13,275 nt of DNA from Pleurotus ostreatus/Saccharomyces cerevisiae fusant (GCA_024196135.1 JAMQCK010000984.1:1-13275); one strand, 5' to 3'; shown: positions 1 to 8,717, numbered from the stretch's first letter. A program made the numbers and translations. The notes: generated from the letters alone by a model not told the origin.

Positions 1-927
1 GCGTTCGACGAATTGGCGAGCATCAATGTCGACTGTAGCGCGAGGGATGATAGCCCGGCGTGGTCTCTGGGTACTCTTCCTCGGTCAATCGACATCGACA
101 ATCTCCTTGAAGTACGTGACTATGCATCCAATACTTCGAAGCTTTGGTCCTTACATCGATCTTCTAGGACTACGACGAACGCGCCGTCACTCACGAAGCG
201 ATAGAGACCGTAAGTACTATTGACAGATTCTTCCGCCGACTGAGGGTTCTGACGCCGCGAAGGTCTACCTCGCAATCGCTGAGTGGAGGCAGCAGAACCA
301 ACTGGAAAGCGCGCCCATCCGCGAGGCCAACCTTAGCACGTAAGTCCACCGCTTTTTTCTGTCGCACAAGCGCTGACAAGCGTCAAAGCCTGCGCGATGT
401 CGTGACTGGCCTGCACATGGATTTTGGGCTGATCCGCAACGACCCTTCCATCCAGCGCATCCTCGCGGCCCACGCGCGCGACCTCGCTCTTGTATCTGCA
501 ACCACCTTCTTGCATCTGAAGCCGAAGCTGCAAGGCCAAGAGAGTGGGAGTGCCGAGATCGTGGAGCTTGAGAGCGACGTTGAGAATGCGATTGCGAGGG
601 ATTCTGAGAGCAGTGATGACGACGTAGGCACATCCAAGGGCGCATCCTCGCGCGCCATGGCGCGCAAGTCGAAGTTGGATCGTAAGATCAGGTGGGTGGT
701 CTATTCCCGACGCGCTACCTTTCTGCTGCTGATGCGTAGTCCCAGGCGGAAGTTGGCACACACGCGGCAAGCTTGTGCTCTGTGCAGGACGCGTGTGCTG
801 TTTACTAGTAAGGCGGATTACGAAAGGCATATGGCGAAACGGTACGCTTCGTCCTTATGTTTCTCGCTCGCGACGCTCACTAGCACGATCCAGGCATGGG
901 GCATCGTCTTCAAGTTCATCATTCTAG
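1..927 (+). CDS. C2H2-type zinc-finger protein of unknown function (3' part, 5' cut by window)
   Basis: I do not recognise the family. The reading frame is open from base 1 and, with five short introns, runs to a TAG at 925-927. Proposed introns are 112-167, 210-262 (branch-like CTGAC at 249-253), 340-388, 692-739 and 842-893; all are GT...AG and all keep the frame. The spliced product has a mixed helical part (for example VYLAIAEWRQQNQL and DPSIQRILAAHARDLAL), then an acidic, serine-rich stretch (around SDVENAIARDSESSDDD), then a basic patch. It ends with a zinc-finger-like motif CALC-x14-H-x4-H whose last His is created by the final splice, followed by a poly-Ser tail and Phe. The spacing between the second Cys and first His is slightly longer than the usual 12. 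An acidic linker plus a C-terminal finger suggests a nuclear or nucleic-acid-binding protein, but that is inference. The 210-262 intron could instead end at 244 (35 bases), which I consider too short. Confidence 0.6.
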
Positions 928-2254
928 AGTGACTCCGGCGAATGTGCTTCACGAGAAGCTACACGTAGAGAATATATGCACACCCTTATGAAGTTCCCAT
1001 TCAGCTTGAATCAACGAGGTCAACAGATGGGCAAGCGAGAATCCAGCAGTCGAGTAATATGATATGCTGGCTCCTGATGGGCACGTGTTTCCGGCGAAGT
1101 CTGACATTCCACATCTGTCTGTTCTCTCTGTGTGAATTACCGGGCTTGAGGATAGCGTTCCATTGTAACCAGTCGAGGACAAATGATCCAGCATGCATGT
1201 CTAAAACGGGGAACAAAGAACGACGGACCGGCGGAGGCCGGCTGGGCCGGCGACGCACGTGATACGCCGAGAACGGATAAGACCACGCTCTCGCTTTTGG
1301 TCCTGCCACCCATCCTTGTGGAAAGGCGCCACCAACTGGCCGATACACCTCCCAAGAGAGATCGTTGCGGAGGGCCGTGCACTTGCTGCGCGCTCTCTAA
1401 GATGACCCCTCGGCGCTCTGAGAGGTTGACCGTTGGGGAGGCTGATCCACAAGAGGCGGTAGGCACCGTGCACGCGTCGCTGTTGACCAAGCAATGGTTG
1501 GCAGTGGCGCTGATGCTGCTTTCGTCGTGGATGTTATAGAGGGACCCATGTTTGTGGCCTTGCCCTTTGGCATTCACATAGGAGGCGCGGGCTATCCATG
1601 ACACTTGAACAGCCTCTGGCTAGTTCACGGAGAGGTCATCGGAAAAGTCGGGTGTTATTTCCGCTGGGCTGCCTTCGGGAAGACACACGTGCTCCTGGAC
1701 ATGGAGGCGACTCCTCTGGGGGCACGTAATTTTTGGAACCTATCATGTATCGACGAGTTCGTGATAGCGCTAGATAGTAAGACTATACTACATGTATCCA
1801 GTCATGGCTTCTGTACCCTCAAGGAGTTATCCTGACTGAGAGAGTCTAATCATCGTCTGACTTCTCTCCGACAATCGGACGACTGTCTCCCCGACGACGA
1901 CTCGAACGCCGTTCGCTGCAGGACAATGGGCCGGCATTGCCGGCCCGATCGGGCCGTCAGCACCGTTATTCTTCTTTCCGACCACCATGTTCTTCATCTT
2001 TATCCGTTCGCTTGTGCTCCCTCGCCGGCCTACCCTTCTCTCTGCACGTGTCGATAACCTGAATGTCTGCCTTGTGGGGGCACTCCCGCTTCCGCTAGCC
2101 CTGCTGCTGACCGTGGACACAACACGCCTCTTGATCTGCGCGCTCCCTGTGTTGGCGGGTCGCGAGTCATGCAGGCGTCAACGCAAAATGCTTGCAGAAT
2201 AGACATCAGATAAAAGTACGCTTGCCTCTACACCCCCTTCTGATCTCTCTTCAG
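928..2254. other. Intergenic stretch with no recognisable gene
   Basis: Several open frames of 70-155 codons occur on both strands (for example around 1137-1604 and 1183-1539). None has a recognisable domain, and overlapping frames are open on opposite strands, as expected by chance in GC-rich DNA. CCGG-rich self-complementary words occur at about 1220-1255 and a strong palindrome pair at 1928-1955. I see no RNA gene and no transposon protein here. Confidence 0.5.
1928..1955. repeat. Two overlapping GC-rich palindromes
   Basis: Bases 1928-1946 form a perfect inverted repeat with 9-base arms (GGGCCGGCA / TGCCGGCCC) around a single T. It overlaps a second perfect 14-base palindrome, GGCCCGATCGGGCC, at 1942-1955. 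The two could form alternative hairpins. No gene is recognised on either side, so the role is unknown; a relic of a hairpin-rich transposon like the one at 11152-11669 is one possibility. Confidence 0.6.
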
Positions 2255-2373
2255 CAGCTACCGCGCGTCCGTTCGGTGCTCTTATCTACCAGGTCGTGGC
2301 GAATGCCGCTGAGGGTCACAAAGCCAAGCGCGACTCGCTGTATATGTCGCTGGCGGCAGAGTCTCGACTCTGA
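2255..2373 (+). other. Coding-like fragment, possibly a terminal exon
   Basis: An intron-like GTACGC...CTTCAG stretch lies at 2216-2254, only 39 bases long. After it, a frame reads ATARPFGALIYQVVANAAEG, then a basic stretch with KAKRDSLYMSLAAESRL and a TGA at 2371-2373. The composition is protein-like, but I found no convincing upstream exon with a start codon and do not recognise the sequence. It may be the last exon of a small gene, a gene relic, or chance. Confidence 0.2.
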
Positions 2374-2779
2374 GCGCCGTCAGTGTGGACTCTCGATCCG
2401 CGACGCGCTCTCATCGCGGGTGTGAAGACGCTGGGCGGGTTGGGTAGCATCTCGTAGAGATGTCAAATTGCAATACCCAATACTATTCATCATCGAGTAT
2501 TTCGAGCGTTCGCGCGTTCCTAGGCTCTCTACTCTTGTCTGCCACAACGCTCTTGCCTCGGTCTCCCTTCCGTCAAGACTTCCAGGTGAGTGCTCTGTCA
2601 TCCACACCAACACTCATTTCATCGCATGGATTAACCGCCCCCTGCCCTACCTTACAACCCTTCCCTTCTCGAATCGTCTACACGCCTTCGCCGACCATCC
2701 TTCATATCCTCTCGAAGCGCTCTTCCTCCCTTCCAACGCGCCCTTCGTGCCCTTGCGGAGAGTTCGCTATGGCCTGCGG

Positions 2780-2884
2780 TTTTCCGAATTGGAGTCCCTT
2801 TTCCGAATTCCGCGGGAGGATGCGGAAGGTCGTATACAGCGGCCTCGGATAGAGTGCCCAGCGGCCTCCGATACGAATGCCCAG
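2780..2884 (+). promoter_or_regulatory. Paired direct repeats in the NDUFA4-like promoter
   Basis: Two repeat pairs lie 170-280 bases before the start codon at 3057. TTTTCCGAATT occurs at 2780-2790 and again at 2799-2809. A 22-23 base unit of the form CGGCCTCsGATA...TGCCCAG occurs head-to-tail at 2840-2861 and 2862-2884, with a few mismatches and a one-base length difference. Paired sites of this kind in a promoter suggest transcription-factor binding, but no factor can be named from sequence. Confidence 0.45.
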
Positions 2885-2928
2885 CGGCGCCTACGAAGAA
2901 GGCGCCGCCGCACGGGACTCGGCAGGCA

Positions 2929-2934
2929 TATATA
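2929..2934 (+). promoter_or_regulatory. TATA-like box of the NDUFA4-like gene
   Basis: TATATA within GCATATATAGGCGC, about 125 bases upstream of the ATG at 3057 and just after the paired repeats. Position and context fit a core promoter; the transcription start is not known. Confidence 0.45.
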
Positions 2935-3056
2935 GGCGCACCGCAGGCGATTGTCGCCTTTGCTCCCTACATCGCCCGTGCATCTATCCTTCGCGCTTCA
3001 ATTCAGCTCGTCGTCGAGCGTACTTGACTCCGTCTCACTCTACTCTACCCACCATC

Positions 3057-3473
3057 ATGGCCCCGTTCGACAGGATCAAGCCCAAGTTCAGGGATTGGTG
3101 AGTCGAGCAGGACGGTGAGAGGTGAACGTCTCGCTGACATGCAATCGCGCAGGTACGCCGTCGAGGCGCTGCCCATCTGGATCATCATCGGTACCGTCGG
3201 TGGTCTCGCTGCCCTCTCCATCGTCCGCGCCGTGCATGCGCCCAGCGTACAGTGGACTAGTGCGTAGTCCTTGTCGATATTTCTCGTGCTGTTTATTGAC
3301 TCATGGACCAACCACAGAGGACAACCCGACGCCGTGGAATCGCATCAAGCAGGATGAGGGCGTCAAGCTGTTGCAGGTGAACCAGACCTTCGACAAGAAG
3401 TGCGTCGTCGTCCTTCATCTCACACCATATCTCTGCTGATCCCTCGACCAGGTGGCGCCGAGACGAGTACTAG
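3057..3473 (+). CDS. NDUFA4: NDUFA4/MLRQ-family respiratory-chain subunit, 83 aa
   Basis: Four exons (3057-3097, 3153-3259, 3318-3399, 3452-3473) with GT...AG introns of 55, 58 and 52 bases encode 83 residues; human NDUFA4 has 81. Domain order fits the family: a short basic N-terminus, one membrane segment at about residues 19-40 (around LPIWIIIGTVGGLAALSIV), then a soluble tail with DNPTPWNRI and FDKKWRRDEY. These match the family's NPEPWN motif and its basic/acidic C-terminus. NDUFA4 was first described in complex I and is now regarded in mammals as a cytochrome c oxidase-associated subunit of the inner mitochondrial membrane; which complex it serves in this fungus is not shown by sequence. 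The start is the first ATG after the TATA-like box, in context ACCATCATGG. The family call is strong. Confidence 0.9.
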
Positions 3474-4210
3474 AGGTATGGCTGACGCCGTCGTCTGCCT
3501 CTATCCCGCCTTCTACGCCGTACCATTTTACATATCTCCCTCATCCCCATCGCTGGTGCCACCTATTCGCACGTCGCTCGGCGACCCCGACAATCGACGT
3601 TAGCGGAAGTGCTCCCTCATTTACGGACGCACCAGCCTACGCTACACCTCATGTATATAGTACCGCAATCGAAGTGTATCAACGACATATTCTCGAGCAC
3701 AACGCGGGTCTTCCAGAAGCCTTGTGTGTGCTAGGCCTCGTTGCTTCAACCGCCGCAGCTTTGGACGCGCTCTTCGTCGGTCGCAACAGCCTGCTCGTGC
3801 TTCGTGGTTGCGTGGCCTATACCCTCCAAAAATGAGCATGCTGTAATGTTGGGGGTGATATATCCTCTGAGAATGTCGGGCCGCGACGTACTGGTGGAAG
3901 TTGCGTTGCGCGGGATTCGAACTTACACCTCGTGCGGAATCAAATGTGCCTGCCTCAGTTCCAGCGCTCATGCGAGCCTCAGATATTTTCAGAGCGCTAC
4001 TGTCCGGTAGCTATATCCTCGCCCTACATTCAGCGCCCGCGCTCTGTCAGCTGGTCCATACTGACCGGCCCCTATCTCAAGTTTAATTTCGCTGGTCATG
4101 TGACCGTCCCCGCAAACGACGCCTCTTCTCCCGCGGCCACCGACGGCAGCTCGCATTCCGGCGATTCTGAACCCATCATTGCATGTTATATCTGCTTCAG
4201 ATAGAGGAGA
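3474..4210. other. Intergenic stretch between the NDUFA4-like and RRM genes
   Basis: It presumably contains the 3' untranslated region of the NDUFA4-like gene and the promoter of the RRM gene. Open frames on both strands (3452-3835 plus, 3642-3971 minus) overlap and show no domain. The only notable item is a tRNA-like remnant on the minus strand at about 3903-3967. Confidence 0.5.
3903..3967 (-). pseudogene. Possible decayed tRNA or tRNA-derived fragment
   Basis: The minus strand contains GTTCGAATCCCGC, a near-consensus B-box/T-loop (GTTCGAATCC), followed by GCAACGC. About 50 bases upstream is GCGCTGG, which pairs with GCAACGC at five of seven positions. The T stem is damaged: the 5' half GTAAG faces CCCGC with two A-C mismatches, as if two G had become A. 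I cannot draw a proper D arm or anticodon arm and the total length is short, so this is not a functional tRNA. A tRNA-derived short element or coincidence are both possible. Confidence 0.2.
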
Positions 4211-5456
4211 ATGCATCCTTTGCTTCACAAGACACTCACCCAGATTGCACGCGCCCCGCCGCGTGTAAACCTCGCATCCGTACAAGCCGGCGCGTATTCA
4301 ACGTCGACCACTTGCGTTCTTACCTTTATTCCAAGGATACCAGTGGAGAGGTAGCTGGGCTCCTTAGGTATCGACGTCAGCTCACCGAAGATCCCGCAGA
4401 AGTTAGCAGGGCTTGCCCAAGATGGGATCCCCACGTCTCTCGACCCAGCTGCTGCGGGCCCATCCACAGTGGTCGGCTCCAAAATCGCAGCAGTCAACAC
4501 TCCTACCAAAAGAGCCGATAGCGACAAGCATCCGCCTCGCACTCGTCGGGCGCGCCCGCCGCCCTTGCGCAAGCGTGTCATCTGCGTCGACAACGTCGTC
4601 GACGGCACCTCCCTCCGGAAGTTGAAGGATCTCATGTCTCGCGAATTTGGCGACGTAGCCTGGGTCTCACTCGGTATGCTTACGCGCTCTCATTTCTCAG
4701 GGATACCGCACTTACTGAAGGGATCGGCTAGGTCGCTTCGTCAAAGACGAATCACCCGACAACGTAGTCGACCGTCCAGAGCGCCGGCAAGCCTACGTCC
4801 TCTTAAAGCACGCCGATTCCATCGACAGAGTGCGCGCAAGACTCGGAAGCCTCATCGACTTCGACGGTACCGCTCTGCGCGCTGAGCTACTACCTCCCGT
4901 GGCTGTCGGCGGGCCCACGAACGCAGAACTGCGAGACAGGCTTTATCCGCGCAAGGAACCACTCCATCCTGCGGGAGTGCGGCCCAAGGACACGCTCTTC
5001 ATCAGACGGCTAGCGGATACGGATGTCGAGGAGCTACGAAAACACGTCGAGACTTCGTTTAGCGAGCTGGTGTCCCTCACGCGTCGTAAGTCCTTCGCGT
5101 CGCTCGCCAAGGTACTCGTCTAACCACGCTCCGCAGTGGGATCTTGTCTAGAGCTCCAATTCACCGATGTGAAGGCAGCATCAAGGGCGCGCACCGCCTT
5201 GAAGGATCACTTCCGGCGCTCGAACTCCACCTCCTGGGTGGACTTCAAGACGGACGAAGGCGACCTGCCTGTGGTCCTCAGAGCGCAGAAGAAGAACCGC
5301 GCTGAGCAGCTCCATCGTCTGCAGCGCGCCCTCGCGGATGCGGCGCGGAGTGATAAAGAGAGCGTGCAGGCGGCTATCAAAGTCGCTCAGCATAGCCTGG
5401 ACGAGGTGAAGGAGAAGCTGGCGCGTGTAGAGGAGTTCGCTGCGAAGTCTGAGTAG
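4211..5456 (+). CDS. RNA-binding protein with two RRM-like domains, possibly mitochondrial
   Basis: The 3' exons are clear: an exon ending at 4673, then 4732-5085 and 5137-5456, with introns of 58 (4674-4731) and 51 bases (5086-5136). The first RRM-like domain has an RNP2-like VICVDNV (about 4580) and an RNP1-like RQAYVLLKH after the first of these introns. A second starts at DTLFIRRLADTDVEEL (about 4990) and includes GSCLELQFTDV after the last intron. The tail, rich in K, R, E, Q and A (from about 5280), is predicted coiled coil and ends KSE. The 5' end is less certain. The ATG at 4211 opens with MHPLLHKTLTQIARAPPR, basic and without acidic residues like a mitochondrial presequence, but a stop at 4352 requires an intron between there and KLAGLAQDGIPTSLDP (about 4400). 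Candidate introns are 4263-4367, 4265-4390 and 4294-4380. The RNA-binding role comes from the fold; the target is unknown. Confidence 0.72.
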
Positions 5457-6180
5457 AGCTTGCGTTGTAGGTATTCGTCATGGTTTAACTTGGATCTTCC
5501 TGACTGATCTGTACACTCTAGTATGTATACCCTATCCCGCTTGCAAGTCAGTCTCAAATGCTTTCTGCGCTGTATCCTTGGTCGTGTCTAATATGGAGGT
5601 GTCGAAGGTATGCTCCTAATTGCCTGCCCTTCTTTCACATCCCCGAACCTTCGAAGCGTCTGCTTCATGCCCTGGGATCCAGCACTCTCTAGCTTCCGAT
5701 GCCTGGCGCACCGCCTGCAAGAATCACGCCGGACGCCACCCAGCCACCAAGGCACCGAAAACATACGCAATCAACGCGGTCATGCATAAGTCATGTTGAA
5801 GTCATGTGCGATGGTTATCCTCCCCCCGTCGATGTCATAAATGATGGTACGCGCCTCTCCCTTCCCGCCCTCCCACCCAGCTATCCGACAGCGCCGATGC
5901 ATCTGTATTCCAGCCCCCCGACTCGGTGACGCACACCACACCGCGTCTCAGGGACCACGCGCTCGAATGGACACTCACGCCCTCCTGATCGCGGACCCGA
6001 GAAACACTCGCCGCCAAAGTAACTCTCAATATCTCAGATGGGCGGACAAGTGTCCCGCGAATGAGGGTCAGATGAGGGGATGGTCTATCCGCGGGTGAAG
6101 GTAAATAATTACTAGATATGGTCAGTCTCATCGCAGAGGTCGATCACCTGCCGCCGTCCGCCCATCGTCTACACTAGATC
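5457..6180. other. Intergenic stretch, coding potential unclear
   Basis: Between the RRM gene and the CFEM promoter, several short frames on both strands can be joined by plausible GT...AG introns. Examples are a plus-strand intron-like stretch after GATG at about 5847 ending CCCAG near 5880, and a minus-strand GTATGT...TTGCAG at about 5764 to 5713. Because both strands give equally protein-like pieces and none has a domain I know, I do not call a gene. A short gene here cannot be excluded. Confidence 0.4.
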
Positions 6181-6188
6181 GCCACCGT

Positions 6189-6242
6189 CGTGCGAGACCG
6201 CCACCGCGCCGTGCGAGACCACCACCCGCGCCGTGCGAAACC
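6189..6242 (+). repeat. Three tandem CGTGCGAgACC units upstream of the first CFEM gene
   Basis: CGTGCGAGACC starts at 6189 and again at 6210, and CGTGCGAAACC at 6232, giving 21-22 base spacing with CCACC-type spacers. The array lies 230-290 bases before the CFEM start codon. Spacing near two helical turns would place bound factors on the same face of the DNA. The function is not known. Confidence 0.5.
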
Positions 6243-6285
6243 GCCCCTCGGCGACGGCGGGACGCACGTCCATGTTCCGGGGAGC

Positions 6286-6294
6286 GATTGACAG
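6286..6294 (+). promoter_or_regulatory. GATTGACAG promoter word shared by both CFEM genes
   Basis: GATTGACAG lies 189 bases before the CFEM ATG at 6475. The same nine bases occur in the same orientation relative to its gene 180 bases before the convergent CFEM paralog (minus strand, 8726-8718). In both places AAGGCA follows within a few bases to about a dozen. Retention at matching places suggests a shared regulatory site; TGACAG is a core bound by TALE-type homeodomain proteins, but the factor here is a guess. Confidence 0.4.
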
Positions 6295-6381
6295 AAGGCA
6301 CTCAAAATACGAAAATGCCGCGGGTGCATTTTCCATGACGCAGTGGCGCGTCCGGCCGCCAGCGCGTGGAACATCGTTGCG

Positions 6382-6388
6382 TATATAA
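6382..6388 (+). promoter_or_regulatory. TATA box of the first CFEM gene
   Basis: TATATAA about 90 bases upstream of the ATG at 6475, in context GCGTATATAACG. It is a good match to the TATA consensus at a normal distance for a fungal promoter. Confidence 0.55.
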
Positions 6389-6474
6389 CGACGATACCGG
6401 ACAGACATGACCTCTCAGGTCATTTCTGGTCCTCCGTTGCTCTACTTACCCTTCTCCCCCTGACCCTTGCTAAC

Positions 6475-7438
6475 ATGCGCTTCCAAGTCGTCGCTGCCGT
6501 CTCCGCCGCCGCGCTCACAAGCGGTGCGCTCCTGGACAGCCGGGTGTACTACCCGAGTGCGTCTCCCACCCCCTTCCCCTGACTACCCACGTCGTCTGCC
6601 TCCACGCATCGTCGACTCCTTCCTTTGGGCACCATCCAACTAACCCCCTCTTCAGACTGCCTCGTCTCCTGCGTCTCAAGCGCCTCCACCGGCGACTGCA
6701 GCGCCTCCGACACCGGCTGCCTCTGCAACAATCAGGAGTTCGTGAGCTCGGTCACCTCCTGCGTGCAGCAGTCCTGTGACTCGGCCGCGGTGTCGACCGC
6801 GGAGGAGGCCGCGCAGCAGTTGTGCAACGCGGTGGTGAGCTGAATATGCCTATATCTTGTTTCCCTATCACCCTCAGCCCCTTTCCTCCTAACACAAACT
6901 CCCTTCCCCTCGCGCCATACTCACCCTCACCCAGGGCGTCACCCTCTCCAACCTCCCCACCGCCTCCGGTGTTGGCTCAACCAGCACCACCACCGTAACC
7001 TCCGGCGCCAGCCAGACCGGCTCGTCGGGCAGCACCGCTACGGGTGGCGCTGGCGGGGGCTCAGGTAGCTCGTCCAGCGGCGGCTCAGGGAGCTCGTCCA
7101 CTGGCAGCGGCGCGGGAGCTTCCGCCTCCTCCGCCGCTGCGAGCGTCACGTCCGCCGCCTCGTCGGTGGCCGGCTCTCTCACCTCGGCGGCCTCATCTGC
7201 CGCAAGCAGCGCGAGCTCGGCGCTCTCGTCGGTAACTGGCCGCTCGAGCTCGGGCTCCGGGTCGTCGTCGGGCAGTGGTACTCAGACGGCGTCTAGGTGA
7301 GCGCTCACTCCAACGCATTTCGCCTCGTACCGACGACGCTGCAGCTCGTCCTCGACGTCGGATGAAAATGCGGGCTCGACTGCTGGCATCAGCATCCTCG
7401 CCGTCGTTGCCGCCGTCCTTGGCGCGATTGCCCTCTGA
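6475..7438 (+). CDS. CFEM-domain GPI-anchored cell-surface protein, 238 aa (paralog 1)
   Basis: Four exons: 6475-6556 (82 bases), 6656-6834 (179), 6935-7296 (362) and 7345-7438 (94), with introns of 99, 100 and 48 bases. The protein begins with a signal peptide (MRFQVVAAVSAAALTSGALL). Exon 2 carries the complete eight-cysteine CFEM pattern: CLVSC, a Cys in GDC, GCLC preceded by the SDTG motif, TSC, QQSC and QLC. The Asp before GCLC matches the residue that ligates haem iron in studied CFEM proteins. Exon 3 is a low-complexity Ser/Gly/Ala/Thr linker, probably O-glycosylated. Exon 4 ends in a hydrophobic GPI-attachment signal (SILAVVAAVLGAIAL) after small residues. CFEM proteins sit in the fungal wall or plasma membrane and serve in haem/iron uptake, adhesion or host interaction; which applies here is not shown. 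The gene converges on a paralog at 8546-7768 with identical exon 1, 2 and 4 lengths. Confidence 0.93.
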
Positions 7439-7767
7439 TTGCGAGATGGAGTTGAGGCGTCGAAAGGTTACTGGCAGGACCTGTACCATCACAACGCAAT
7501 GGACTTTGTATGTAGCAAGTAGGATACGCACAATCATGACCGTGGAATCTTTTCATCTCTCGCGTGGAGCGGAGGTTCTGGCGGGAGGATCTTCGATACC
7601 GAGTATCGCTCACATGACGCGAAGTAGCAAGTCAGAAACTCATATCGTATAATCGTCCAAGTGCTACATAGCCAAACCTATCATTGAATATAGTCATCCA
7701 AACTTCTCATTTTTGAGCTAAGGCGTCGTCAGCGCGACAAGCCAATGCGCAGGACCGTCCACTCACC
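7439..7767. other. Spacer between the two convergent CFEM genes
   Basis: A 329-base interval between two stop codons facing each other. It must hold both 3' untranslated regions. No canonical AATAAA signal and no gene-like frame with a domain is visible. Confidence 0.6.
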
Positions 7768-8546
7768 CTAGAGAACGAGCGCTGCAAACAGCGCAGCGAA
7801 GCCAGCAAGAACGCTGACGCTCTTCGGCGAAGCCGAGTTGTTGTCGCTGGTCGCGGAAGCGCTGGATATGGAGTCAGTATACACATACAAGGCGGACATG
7901 GTGAGCGATAATGGAGGAGCGGAGTATATGCGTCGAGTACAGTGCATATATGCGGTGAATCGATGGTTGGAACGCGTACCTGGTGGAAGTCTGTGTGGTC
8001 GTAGCAGTGCCGGAGCCCGAGGCGGCGGACGATGCAGCGGAACTGGCGCCGCTGGCAGCAGAAGAAGCCACCGACGACGCCGCTGACGCAGCGGACGATG
8101 CGGAGCTGGCGAGGGACGAGAAGGCGCTGCTAGCGCTCGAGGCACCAGCTTCGGTGCTAGTGGGGATAGCGAGCGTCGCACCCTGTGCAAAGATGAGCCA
8201 CAAGACGTAGTTGATGTAGAAAGGTCCACTGACCGCCGCCTGGCATAGCGCCGAGGCAGATTGCGCGGCCGCCTGGACGCTGTCTGCGTCGCACGTCGAC
8301 TGCACGCAGGAGGTGATGGAGTTGACGAAGGTCTGGTTGTTGCAGAGGCAGGCCGTGTCCGCGGGGTCGCAGGTATCGGTGTTGGCGTCGGAGATGCAGG
8401 ACGTTAAACAGGCTACGCGTCGTTGAGCGGATCGGTCAACGAGGCGGGAAGGGCAGAGACATACCTGGAATGGTATCCTGACGGCGGTCGAGGGTGGCGA
8501 AGGCGCCATGGGCGAGCGCGACGGCGGCGATGACTTGGAAGCGCAT
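7768..8546 (-). CDS. CFEM-domain GPI-anchored cell-surface protein, 185 aa (paralog 2)
   Basis: Minus strand, four exons: 8546-8465 (82 bases), 8412-8234 (179), 8182-7980 (203) and 7861-7768 (94), with introns of 52, 51 and 118 bases. Intron phases match the convergent paralog. The signal peptide starts MRFQVIAAVALAHGAFA and is followed by a dibasic DRRQ. The eight CFEM cysteines are all present: CLTSC, DTC, ACLC preceded by PADT, TSC, STC and ALC. The Asp before ACLC keeps the likely haem-ligand position. The Ser/Ala-rich linker in exon 3 is about 53 codons shorter than in paralog 1. The C-terminus is a GPI signal (SVSVLAGFAALFAALVL) after a polar NNSASPK stretch. The second intron (8233-8183) is a multiple of three without a stop, so its retention would insert an in-frame hydrophobic stretch between CFEM domain and linker. 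The role is presumably at the cell surface, as for paralog 1. Confidence 0.93.
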
Positions 8547-8614
8547 GGTGAGGTGAAGGCTGGTGGAGGGGGGAAGGAGGAAGTAAAACGAGAACACCCA
8601 CCGGGAGGGTGCGC

Positions 8615-8620
8615 TTTATA
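8615..8620 (-). promoter_or_regulatory. TATA box of the second CFEM gene
   Basis: On the minus strand CATATAAAGC gives TATAAA about 70 bases upstream of the ATG at 8546, mirroring the TATA box of the convergent paralog. Confidence 0.55.
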
Positions 8621-8717
8621 TGCGCGGATGGGAGTGACGCCTCTCGACGGTCACGTTCGCGGACGCGCGCGTCATGTAGGAACGGTGGCACCTGTCCGAC
8701 TAACTGCCTTCTCAAAG

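Noticed and set aside
1137..1604. 155-codon open frame on the minus strand, overlapping a 118-codon frame on the plus strand
   Set aside because: Both strands are open over the same bases, no domain or codon pattern favours either, and no promoter or splice evidence was seen.
2460..2935. Overlapping plus-strand open frames of 130 and 155 codons upstream of the NDUFA4-like gene
   Set aside because: They run through the repeat-rich promoter of the next gene, are low-complexity Ser/Pro/Leu in one frame and Arg-rich in the other, and show no domain.
4225..4635. 136-codon minus-strand frame
   Set aside because: It is antisense to the RRM gene, whose plus-strand frame continues into clear RNP motifs.
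5588..6131. Several spliceable small frames on both strands, including a minus-strand start MGGRRQVIDLCDETD with a SUMO-interacting-like motif
   Set aside because: Equally protein-like pieces arise on the opposite strand, exon joins are arbitrary, and no homology is recognised; left as intergenic.
6889..7182. Pro/Glu/Ala-rich minus-strand frame
   Set aside because: It is the antisense of the Ser/Gly linker of CFEM paralog 1; its composition follows from that repeat.
7983..8210. Glu/Ala/Asp-rich plus-strand frame
   Set aside because: It is the antisense of the Ser/Ala linker of CFEM paralog 2.
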